From Plazaster borealis (taxonomy: Eukaryota > Echinodermata > Asteroidea > Forcipulatida > Labidiasteridae): a DNA stretch of 64,000 nucleotides. The translations under genes were made by a program, and so were the position numbers. The notes under the pieces were generated by a model, which saw only the letters and a list, made by a program, of their open reading frames with translations, was not told the DNA's origin and ran no database searches. Shown here piece by piece: positions 50,501 to 62,500 of the stretch; positions within the stretch are counted from its first letter, which is position 1, and the number at the start of each line of letters is the position of its first letter. Location of the stretch: assembly GCA_021014325.1 (NCBI GenBank), contig CM037472.1, positions 25,405,063 through 25,469,062 of the forward strand, in the 5' to 3' direction.

Positions 50501-53500
50501 GGCCGCTATGGTCTCTAAAGAGTTAAGGGGTTCATCCAAAATGTTGCATCCTGTCCAAGTCTTCACAGGTTCCCACTTATACACCTGGGATAAGAGGAGC
50601 AATTTATGGTCAAGTGTCATGACTGGGATTCGAACCCACACTCCGATGACCAGAACTTGAGTCTGATGCGCTAGACCCCTCAGCCACGACACCCCTCCCC
50701 TCCCTTCCCCATGACCTTTGTAATCACGTTAAACACTTTCATTTTAACACACTTATACTAAGCATTCTACAAGCGCCACACAAACGCTTGAAAGTTGTTA
50801 AAAAGCGTGCGCGCAGTGCAGCCACTTTTGGGAGCCAGGTTGTCTGTCGGTACATCCCTACCAGGGGTTAGTGACGAGAGGTATTAATATGGCGTGCTGC
50901 CCATAGTAGCAAGGCTGGGGTTTACAGGACTAACTTGAAAATAAAATCCAAACCAAGATGACATACCTAAACATGTAGTCTGGCGCTCATCTAGGGTAAA
51001 CCCTGAGTCACATTCACAGGTATATCCTGGCACATGGTTGACACATCGACCTGAGCCACAAATATCTGGATCAGACCTGCAGTCGTTTATGTCTAGATAA
51101 AGAAATGAGAGCGAGCGAGATCATAAAGACAAAAACAATCATTGACAAACTTTATATACAAAGACTATATAATATAAATAATAGTTTGGGGTTGAACGAA
51201 GAAAAATTGACTAGAGCCTGAACAAAGAAAAATTGACTAGAGCAGGACTTGAACCTGTAACCTCCGGATTAACGTGCTGCTGCCCTACCAACTGAGCTAT
51301 CTAGCCCTAATGTTGGCGGTCTCCCTTTTTTGTTAATATTTTTGCTTTGGGGTGCCAGCCAGAAGCCATTCCATGTAACTGCTGTGGTCACCTTAAGGGG
51401 ATGCAATATTTTATAGTCAATTTGTCTTTGTTCAACACAAAATTATTTTAAAATGTACCCGGTCAGTTTCCCTTGTGGTTTATTACTTGATATAAATAAT
51501 AGTGTAACAAGTTCCTCTTTGGATGCAGCTTGGGTTGAATGTGTTTTGTACCAGGCTGGGAAGTGTGTGATCAATGATGACCAAGCATCTGCCCACATGG
51601 GCTTAATCATTGTCACAAGTACTTTCTGCTTCATTTCTATAGCTGTTGTCCCAGTTATTTTGGTTCCAAAGGGAAGGTATACGTTTGGTAATAACTCTTA
51701 AAATCAATGGCAATAAAAACTTACTTGGTTAGAAGTACAGCAGCTTTCAATAGTATAAAGCATTTTGAGAATCATTTCACTTTGAAGTAATGTGGTTATG
51801 GAAAAACCCACAATTTTTCCCCCAAAAGTTTGAATCTGAGAAACGTTACAGTCAGTAACGGTTCTCAGATTGTGTATTCCAGTTAAGGATTATTCTTCAT
51901 GCATGGACATAACCTCTCCGGATTTTTGGAGATATCTCAAAAACGCTACCACCTTTTGAAATGAAATTTTCACAGGTTAGTTTTATTGTATATATCTGCA
52001 TTTAAACAGGATTAAGTAACAAACCACAAGGGAAACTGACTGGGTAAATGTTGATCCCTGGCTACACGGCAGTTACAGGTTGAATGGCCTCTGACTGGCA
52101 CCTCCGAACAAAGATATTGACAAAATAGGGAGACCGCCCACATAGGGCTAGATAGCTCAGCTGGTAGAGCACTGGCATGTTAATCAGGAGGTCGCAGGTT
52201 CAGGTCCCGCTCTAGTCAATATTTCTTTGTTCGACCCAAAATTATGTATTGTCATACTTACCAAGACAGGTGTAGTATTCTGATCTATATTCAAAACCTT
52301 CTGGACACACACACTGGAAGCTATCTGCAGTCTCTTCGCAAGTACCATTACCACAATGGCTGTTGCGACACAAATCTTTCCCTGTAGAACAAACAGAACG
52401 GCCCAGTTGGTTCATACATCGGGAATTTGGACAAGCATAATCAGATGTTTTGTATTTGGTTTTAATTTGACAGTATAGGTTGACATGAACGTGACAAATA
52501 CTTAAATTAGGAATGTGGCTTGATGGGATTACAAAACAAATGGACAGTGCTTTGTGTCTTCCCTTTGTCTTTCAAATAAAAGCAAGTTATCTATTTTTAC
52601 AGGTATAAAGAGCTAATTTGAAATATGAGACATATTTATATGGAACCTTGTAAGGGTTTAAAAGATATTCGGAGCAATAAACAGTAAACCATGCCTGAAA
52701 ATACCGCGGCAAACCCCTTCTCTTAATGATAAGGCCTAAAAAAAAAAAGAAGGTTATGTTGGCGTAACGGGCCAGAAAAAATAGGGTAGGTAGGTCGGGA
52801 TATTTTTTTTTTTTTTTTTTTTTTCCAACAGTGAAACGAAACTTGTGAATTCCAGTTAACTGTTTACCTGTTTCTACCGTTCAAATCAAAACTTTAAGCC
52901 AGCAAATGTCAACACACTCTCCAGGTTTAATAGAACACTATACCCACTCTTAAGGGTCACAGAACCAGGTCATAAAACTACATAGTGCGCGGCTTGTGGT
53001 TTGATTGAAGCAAGAGTATTACAAACTGAAACAATAATGTATAACAAACTGCAGAGGATTAAGATAAGACATAATTGCATCTCAATAGGAGTGTCAATCA
53101 TTCTCCCAGGGCTGGAGAGTGTCTGGGGCTAATATAAAGAAAAGGGTGTCAGGTTTTTTTTCTCACTTTTGGCTTCGTTTTGTGGTAGGAAAATTGTTTT
53201 TTTAATCATTGACAAAACTTCAGCTGGGGGAAAAAAAGTTGAAAATAAATAAAAATATCCAGGGTCGGCCGTTTTTTTAGGGTCGGTCGGGTTACGCCAA
53301 TATAACAAATTTTTTTTTTATGCCTAAGTGAACTGGGTTCTTTGATGTGCATTACATAATACAATACGGTGACTGCTCAATATTCCGACACCCCTATATT
53401 CCAACACCCCTATGTTCCGACAACCCCCTCATGATTTACATAGGGTTAGGGTTAGGGTTAGGGTTAGGAATAGGTAAATACACCAGGGTTGTCGGAACAT

Positions 53501-56500
53501 AGGGGTGTCGGAACATAGGGGTGTAACCATACAATACACAAGACCTACAGTTTTTCATCCCATCTGAAGTATGCAGTAATTATGGTTAAGTCTTGCTCAA
53601 AGACATAAGTGCCTCAACCTGGAGCCAAACATACACACTCTGACAACACCAGAGGTTTGAGCTTGGTGGGCTGGATCACTCAGCCAGGAAAAAAATAATT
53701 GAAAATTATTGTCGTTACATCAATCCTGAAATGCAACATTAGATTTGTTCATAATGCTACATTGGCGAGTTGTAATCTAGCCATTTTCAAAATTTCAATA
53801 GAAGCATCATTTACCCTGACAGGTCCGTGTTGAGCGAATGAATTCCTGTCCTTGTGGGCAGGTACATTGGAAACCTCCAAGTTGATCCATCGTACACAAC
53901 CCCTCACCACAGATGGTTGGATACCGAGTACAGGTGGTGATTTCTGAGAAGAAAACAAATATTATTATTACAATTGAAGGTTTACGTTATAAAAACAAAA
54001 TCAGTTGCAAAGTTCATCTCCCTTTACATGAATGAAATACTTTTGAATAATACTGGATCACCAAGAAAGTACAATGATAGTATAATTGAAAACAGTGGAA
54101 ATTAAGACCAAAACAACATTGTCTTAATTCTTGCTCTGTAGCAATTATCTTTATACTCTGTAGCAATTTTACTGCGCTATAACAATTATCTTCCTCTGTA
54201 GCAATTTTCTTGTTCTGTAGCAATTAACTTGCTACCTTCCTCTGTAGGAATTAATCTTTGCTCTAAAGCAAATATCTTGCTATGTAGCGATTATCTTACT
54301 CTGTAGCAATTATCTTGCTCTGTAGCAATTATCTTGCTCTGTAGGATTATCTTGATCTGTAGGAATTATCTTACTCTGTAGCAATTATCTTGCTCTGCAG
54401 CAATTATCTTACTCTGTATCAATGATCTTGCTCAGTAATAATTATATTGCTCTGTAGGATTATCTTGCTCTGTAGTAGCCTTGATCAAGGCTGTGTAGAC
54501 AAGTACTCTAGCTAAAACCATAGAGCAAGGATACTAAAACCTCAGCTGCCCGAGTGCGATACAACCCCAGTCCCCCGACTGACACACACACGCACACCGC
54601 TGTTCCACACACCGATATCGCCCACATCCTAGCCCGTGAGCCGCGTCAGGCTCACAGCCTTGACGATCTTGTACACTTCCGGGTCTTATGTGTTTCATTG
54701 TTTTTCTTCGCAAATCCGTGGAAAATGGGGGGGTGAGTGGATATGCAAAGATTTATTTCATGAATAATACATCATTCCTAATAGCCAATCACACACCATT
54801 ATGGTTGGTGTACAAGATCGTCAAGGCTGTGAGCCTGACGGCTCACGGGCTAGGATTGTGGGCGATAGCGGTGTGTGGAATGTGTGTTTGTGTGTGTGTG
54901 TGTGTAATGCGTACATTGTAATGGACACACGGAAGGGCATATGTGGGGTCCTGACAACAATGGAACAATTGACCCCACAAGGTCATTTCAATAGGAACAA
55001 TTGGGCCCCACAAGGGAATTCTTCAGAAAAGGGAATAATAGAACAACAATAGCAGTACCCCACAAACCGGATCCGTAAGGATGTGTGTTTGTGTACAGGC
55101 GCTGTGTGTGTGCATGGTGAGAGTGCGGTGTGCTATTTTTTTTTAGTCAGTCGGGGGGCTGGGGTTGTATCGCATTCGGGCAGCTGAGGTTTTAGTATCC
55201 TTGCTCTATGGCTTTAGCTAGAGTACTTGTCTACACAGCCTTGATCAAGGCTAGCTCTGTAGGAATTATCTTACTCTGTATCAATTATATTGCTCTGTAG
55301 CAAATATCTTGCTGTGTAGCAATTATCTTACTCTGTAGCAATGATCTTGCTCAGTAATAATTATATTGCTCTGTAGGATTATCTTGCTCTGTATCAATTA
55401 TCTTACTCTGTATCAATTATATTGCTCTGTAGCAAATATCTTGCTGTGTAGCGATTATCTTACTCTGTAGCAATGATCTTGCTCAGTAATAATTATATTG
55501 CTCTGTAGGATTATCTTGCTCTGTATCAATTTTCTTAAGGCCCGGTCCCACTGCAGCGATAACGAAAACGATAACAATCACGACGCAAAGAAAACGCATT
55601 CTATTGGTCGAATTGCTCCACGCAGAATACGCGCATGCTCATTCAACCAATGGAATGCGTTCTCTTTGCGTCGTTATCGTTATCGTTATCGTTATCGCTG
55701 CAGTGGGACCGGGCCTTTACTCTGTATCAATTATATTGCTCTGTAGCAATTATCTTGCTCTGTAGGAATTATCTTGCTCAGTAATAATTATATTGCTCTG
55801 CAGCAATTATCTTACAATCTCTTGGCTCTTTGATCTTTGCTTTTGGATGGTGGGGTTTCCTTAAAAAAAAACTAAATGAAGGAGTAGTTTGTTTCAAAAG
55901 ATTATTTGGGTTTTCTCTAAAAAGGTGGTGTGGTTAGTTTCAGTAAGGCAGGTTCCCCCATTTCTGAATAGTTTGAGAAATACGTCATAAATGTGTTTGC
56001 ATTAGCAGCAGTTTACTGAAGCAATTTGAAAACGACTCAGGACTAAAATCCCAACTCCCTCCAGCCAGCCAATGGGCAAAACCAGCTACCCATCAGCAGT
56101 TACTACATCCATATTCACAGTAGACTCACCTACACAGACTCGCAGGGTGAGATCAAACTGGTACCCGTTGGGACAGAGACAGTTGATGGTGTCGCCGACT
56201 ATCACACATGTGCCGTTATTGCATGTACTGCCATGGATTCTGCATAAGTCAAGTACTAAGGGCCAAATGTACAAAAGACTTTAATCAAAAGAAACATAAA
56301 AAATAGGATGTGTCTAAGCACTTAGAAGGGAAATATATTATCAGCGACACCAGGAAGCAGTGCACATGTTGATTTTAAAAGAAGAAACTGGCAATAAAAA
56401 TTAAACAGAGTCTAAAATGGAATGCTGTTCGAAACAGAATTTTGCTTCAAAAACTCAGTTTGTTTTCAATTGGTATTCTTATTGTGGACACTCAAATTTT

Positions 56501-59500
56501 GAGCTTGACAAATAATTTTGACATTTTTTTCATATTAAAATAACAAATTACATTGATAAAAAGATGAGTGTTAGTTCGTGAAACAAAAACAAAAAGTGAA
56601 ACAGGCCAATTTTTCTTTTCACAAAGTAACACACGCCAATGCATTACAACACTACGAGACATAAGTGCTTCTTCATGAAAACGTTTTTCGTTCAAATTTG
56701 AGCAGAGTGCACGCCATGCACTGCAATGGTAAATGGAACAACAACAAATATTCACATGGATAATTAGCCCAATTAAAAAAGTAGATCTGTTGAAGCTTGG
56801 AAACTTCATGACATTGATGAATAATGTACCAACATATAAAAAACTAAAAACTCGAACAAAATTGATTTTACACATGGAATGCTATACCATGGAGTCGATA
56901 ATGATACATTTCACACACAAAATTTAATTTAGAATATCAAGTAATAAACTATAAGGGAAACAAAGTGGGTAAATTTTTTTATAATTTGGGGTTGAACAAA
57001 GACAAATTGAGTAGAGAGGGATTTGAACCAACGACCTCCGGATTAACGTACTGGTACTCTACCAACTGAGCCATCTAGCCCAATGGATAAAGGGCTAGAT
57101 AGCTCAGTTGGTAGAGCACCGGAACGTTAATCCGGTGGTCGATGGTTCAAATCCCTTCCTAGTCAATTTTGTAGGGCTAGATATCTCAGTTGCTGGAGCC
57201 CCGGCTCGTCAATCGGAGGTCGTTGGTTCAATCCGGCTCTAGTAAATTTTTCTTTGTTTAACCCCAAACTATTAAAATTTAATTTAAGAACTAAAACAGA
57301 AATGACAAAGACGTTGTAAAGTTTGTCCTACCTGCACAGAATCCTAGAGTTCCGTCCCATTCGTAACCATCAGGGCACATACACTCATAACCAGCCGCAT
57401 CACTGAAGCATGTCCCATTGCTACATATGTCTGGGTACGCTAGACACTTATCAGTCACTGGTCAAAAGAAAACAAACAATAAATATCAACTTAACAACAA
57501 GACTAAACTACATACACATTTCAACATCTTTTTCTCATCTATCAGGTAACAGTTAATGTCCTTTCGGTTCTAATTTTGTTTTTAAATTGATTGATTGTTA
57601 CTGATCTTGTATACTGAAGATGGTGTTGGGGGGGGGGGGCAGCTAGAAGCATTCCCCCAATTGAAAATGAAACAGCACCTTTCAAAAGTCAATCAGTCTA
57701 CCTCTGTTCCTAATCCATGCACTGTCTGCAATTTTTCTTCCCTGCCATACTTTATAGGTTTGTTCTTTACAGGTATGATATTCTTCCAACTCAAACTGGA
57801 TTCCCGCTCTTTACATTTTTTTTTTATACAACCTTTGCAAGACGAACAGAGCAAGGTGACCACTTATTTTCTGTTAACACCATTGATTTTTCTGAAATCT
57901 TCACACTCTCAGCAGTTTTCTAGCTCTCTTGATAAACTATTCAAACAACTGTCAATGAAGATGTATTCCCCACAAAATGATGCAGTGCCTTTTAACACTT
58001 CAAAGACTGTTATGACACCATTTAATAATTTAAAACTAATCATCAAGTGCAAGTGGTTCAGCGTACGCTCTGGAGATGAACTTGAAGTATTCTCTACATA
58101 CATTTTGGTATCAGGCTCTCCCTCTGAGAACTTGATGGGCTGAGTAAGTAAAGTAAAGTCTGTCCCCAGCCAATATGGCTCATCAGGCCGTTGTTTATAG
58201 CCGGTTTCATGGGCATTAAACGACTGAGAATATTTCTATTCCCCCTGGACAGGCCATCGCAGGTTTACTTCCCAGCTCTTGCCGGTACCCATTTGTACTC
58301 GCCACGACACCCCTTGGCTGAGTATCGCACTTTAACTATAGAACTGGTTCGCGTGCCTTTTCAGCTGCTCCTAATAAGCGGAACTCACTACCATTACATC
58401 TTCACTGAGCAAGTACGCTTGGGCAATTACAACAACTGCCATGTAACCCGTGACATCACCATGTTTACAAAAGAGCCACAGAGCCATGACTTCCTGCAGG
58501 CACGATTTGTACACAGCTATTATTTTTAGAACTCTTGAATTTATGTGGAAATTATTATTCAAAATGTGAAATTTCCCATATGACCAGTGTAGCATCTTGC
58601 CTGCCAGGAAATGCCCTGGAATGTACAAGGTCACTCTTTTTGTAAGCAAAGGTTACACAGTATATATCGTAATTTGTGAGTGTTTCATACACTTTAATAA
58701 CATGCAGTACATCATCAAGTATGGATTATATCCCAACCTTCAAGGCGCTTTATAACTCCAAGGGAAAAGGGGCCTTATATAAATGTTCACATGTTTGCGT
58801 GAAGTGCTGGATTAAAAGAAAACAACTGATTTGTATTTACTTGTGCATGCTCCAGTGGTATAATCGTATTCATAACCATTCCGATAGCATACACAATGGT
58901 AGCCATCCGATGTCATCACACAGGTTCCATTGCCACAGATGTCATCATAAGCCAAGCAGTCATCCGTTACTGCAATAAATCAATCACATGTAAATCCCAG
59001 AGTTAGAAGGCCAAATAAAATAAAAACATGCTTAGGGTCCTGCCTTTTTGAAAAAGGAAAAATGGCCGCCCGACACATTTTTTGAGACAACAGGCAGGGC
59101 TATTTTTCAAGATGGTTGCCAGCTTTTTTCGGCGTGCTTAAGTCTAAAATACACTCTTATTTATTTTAATTTTTTTTTTTTTTCATCAGGGATCGTTAAA
59201 AAATGAATCATTTAAAAAAATAAAAATAAAAAAAAAATTTAAAAAAAGGAGGCGGCCTCTAAAAAGGAAGTGGGCGGGACGCTAAACTTGTTCTGTGAGA
59301 ATCCTTGTATCTGAGCTGGAACGGAGTGTACGATTAGGCTGGTAAGGAGTGATAAGTTCAGTAAGGTAAGGGGGAGCAGTTTCGTTCCAACACTTATATG
59401 TGATGGTTAACAACTTGATGATGATACGTTCATGAATAGGAAGCCAGTGGAGTTGTTGAACGAGGGGTGAGACGTGGTCATTTTTGTTTATCATAAAGAT

Positions 59501-62500
59501 TAATACTGTCTTCCCCCAGTGAACACTACACAGTAACACACAGGGAAACTGGCTTCCAAAAGTGGCGCAACCAAGATATAATGTGGTGATGGCGTCAGGT
59601 GAATGGGGTAAAATACAACAGTTGTTTGTACTTACAAATACAATCTCCTTGTTGGGTGTTGAAGTCATAACCTCTTGGACATTGGCACCGATAGGAACGG
59701 TCTCCATTCACACAAGTTCCATTTCCGCATATATCGGGATACGCTATACACTCATTGGAAACTGCAAGGTTCGCAACAAAACAAAGATTACTGATCACCC
59801 AATCCTTGTTTTTATAAATCAATAACTGTAATAATGGGTATTTACTAAGTTGAAACAAAAAAAGTAACAGAGTAGCACATACTTTGTCACTTTTTTAATA
59901 CTATTTTTTTAAAATCAGCAAAAGAAAAAGAATATATAAAATACTGATATGAATTTCATTTCATTTAATTCATTCTGGTTGTGAAGCCAAGGACTCTCAG
60001 AAAAGCAAACTTAATCACTGTACTAGCCAAGAACCCCATGAAGAGAAGACACTGGGGAGGAAGTTTCAGTTTTATATGAGGGAGGAAAACTCCAGAGAAT
60101 TATTCCAGGAAAAAACCCTGCAGTCAGGTAGGGACTGAAAACCCAATCCACATAGTGCCCCCGGCATGATTCGAACCGGGGTCCTAGAAGTGGAAGGCGA
60201 GGAAAGACCCTACGAAACCCCCCGACCCCATTTCTTTTTTTCTTTTTTTTTTAATAATAAAAAACGGTCTTTTCAATGATCTTTTCAGTCAAATTTCGCT
60301 CCCGGATTTATCAGCTGATATTTTTTCAAAATCCATAGGTTGGAAATAGATATTTGAAGAAAGGTTGTGTTGGCAAAAACAAGAACAATTCTTCAAATAT
60401 TTACAAAAATGTTTTTCAAAAAATGTCATCTAGGAGTTAAATGGGTTAAACAAAACAATTAAAAACATCAAAATCACACAAACCCTCTGTTTTATAGTGA
60501 TTGTGGAATGTAATGATTTCTTTATTCTTTATTTTGCCATGTCCTAAAAACTAAAAACTAAAAATAAAAACCGCCCTCCCATCCCAACTTCCCACCAAAA
60601 AAGGACGATCAACAATTTTTAAATTTTATGTGGCCTATTAATGACACCAATGGCCTTTTCCAAACCTCGGTTTGGGCTCCAGCTCAGGCTTGTGCTCCTT
60701 CATCAGTTTTTAAGCAGTGTACATTTTGCACAGTGTTTCAAACAACAAACACAGGAGCCAGGAGCCTGAGCCATAGCCTCAGCCAGCAGTTAGAAAACGC
60801 AGTAGGCTCGTATTTACCAACGCAAGCACGATACTGATTCTTGAATTCATATCCAGACGGACACTGACATCGATAAGACTGATCCCTGGGCACGCAGGTC
60901 CCATTGCCGCATATATCCGGATATCTTGTACACCCGTCAACAGCTTCAAGGTAAACAACAACACACATGTCAACAATAAACAACTTCTGTGATAGACATT
61001 GTAGTTGAAAACTTTGGCTTTGAATGACAAAATTATGAACAAATTTTATTGTATTTTATTGTTTTTCTTTAATTTTTAAATTTCTTTTTATTGATTGATA
61101 TTTTTTTTATTCATTTGGCGTGTCATGGCCGAGTGGATAAGAACACCGGACTCAAGCTCTGGTGTTTCTGATCAGCAGAGTGTGGGATCGAGCCCCGGTC
61201 GTGACACTTGTGTCCTTAAGCAAGACACTTAACCATTATTGCTGCGTCCTTCAGATTGGACGTAAAACCCTAGGTCCCGTGTGTTATGTAATGCATGTAA
61301 AAGAACCCAGTGCACTAATCATAAAGGCTAGGGGTTCGCCCCGGTGTTCCTGGTTTGATTGGCTGTGTATTGCGCCACAGCACCTTGTAAACCATTACAT
61401 GGTGCTATAAAGGAATAGGTCTCATACTTCAACGTAGCTCCGCATACCTCGCAGGAAAAAATACTGAGCGCAATGGGCGTATGTAAAGGAAGAAGGTATC
61501 ATACTTAAAAAACTTAGCTCCACATACCTTGCAGGAAAAATACTGAATGTTGGAGCGCCATGAGTGTCACTGAGTGACGAATTTGAGCGCCATATAAGAA
61601 GCCACTATTATTATTATTAATATTATTTAATTATTTATTTTTTTATTTTTGCCAGTAGACTAACCTAGACAGGTGTAATATTCTGATCTATATTCAAAAC
61701 CTTCTGGACACACACACTGGAAGCTATCTGCAGTCTCCACACATGTACCATTACCACAATGGTTGTTCCGACACCAGTTTTTATCTGAGGAATATAAAAA
61801 ACCCAATTGTATTCTGAACTCATGAATTATGAATTTATGAGGTATAAGATTGGTGTATAAAGAAATCAATGGGTGACATGTATGTGCAAACACAGATCTA
61901 CACAATGCTCTCAAGAATAATGATGTACAAATCAGGGATGTGAAGAGTGAGAGTAAAAACATGGATAAAAGCATTGATAACAACATTTTGGTAAAACAGG
62001 ATTATATATTACCATGACAGGTCCGACTTTGGCGTCTGAATTCCTGGCCCTGTGGACAGGTGCATTGGAAACCTCCAAAACGATCCATTACGCATGTCCC
62101 CTCACCACAGATGGTCGGGTAACGGGTACAGGTGTTGAGTTCTGATAAAACAATTTTTAAAAAAAAGGCCATCTTGAACTCAGACGTTAACATCATGGGT
62201 AAGCAAAATTTCAGCCGTTTGATCATAATAATCAAATCACTGTTGTAAACCACACTCATGTGGTAACAATGTCAGTTAAAAATGGCAATGAAAACAGTTA
62301 AAAGTACCATAGAAAACGAAGAGATAAAAATATTCATGTGAAAAAAAACATTTTTTAAGGCGGTACTTTAAGCAATTAAGATTTTGTTTCTGCAAGTTGT
62401 GGTGCAAGATCTTAATAAAATGTACATTAATAAGGAACTTGGTTATCCTTCACTTACTACATGAATGTTTTCTACCCATAGGTTTGATGAAAATGGTTTG

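Larger units (their letters stand above)
52620..53690 (-). mobile_element. SINE split by two different transposons
   Basis: Pieces of the tRNA-Leu-like SINE are at 52620-52732, 53328-53367 and 53529-53690. The first gap is a TIR element (52733-53324) with a TAA duplication. The second is a TTAGGG-core foldback (53368-53528) with a 9-bp duplication. Confidence 0.7.
54115..55818. repeat. Minisatellite of 19-21-bp units (CTCTGTAGCAATTATCTTG), with insertions
   Basis: Degenerate units cover 54115-54476, 55254-55535 and 55717-55818. The gaps are the two inserted TIR elements. In the middle part, larger blocks of several units are themselves duplicated. Confidence 0.85.

Noticed and set aside
54115..55818. 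CRISPR-like array
   Set aside because: Units are degenerate, have no unique spacers and sit in an animal gene intron.
57595..58143. 182-codon open frame on the plus strand
   Set aside because: It lies in an intron opposite the matrix gene and has no domain, no signal and low-complexity edges. It ends where other repeat-like sequence starts, so it is probably chance or decayed mobile DNA.
61120..61207. tRNA-Leu(CAA) gene
   Set aside because: It folds well, but the same head with a 370-bp body and ATT tail is dispersed in the window, so it is a SINE.
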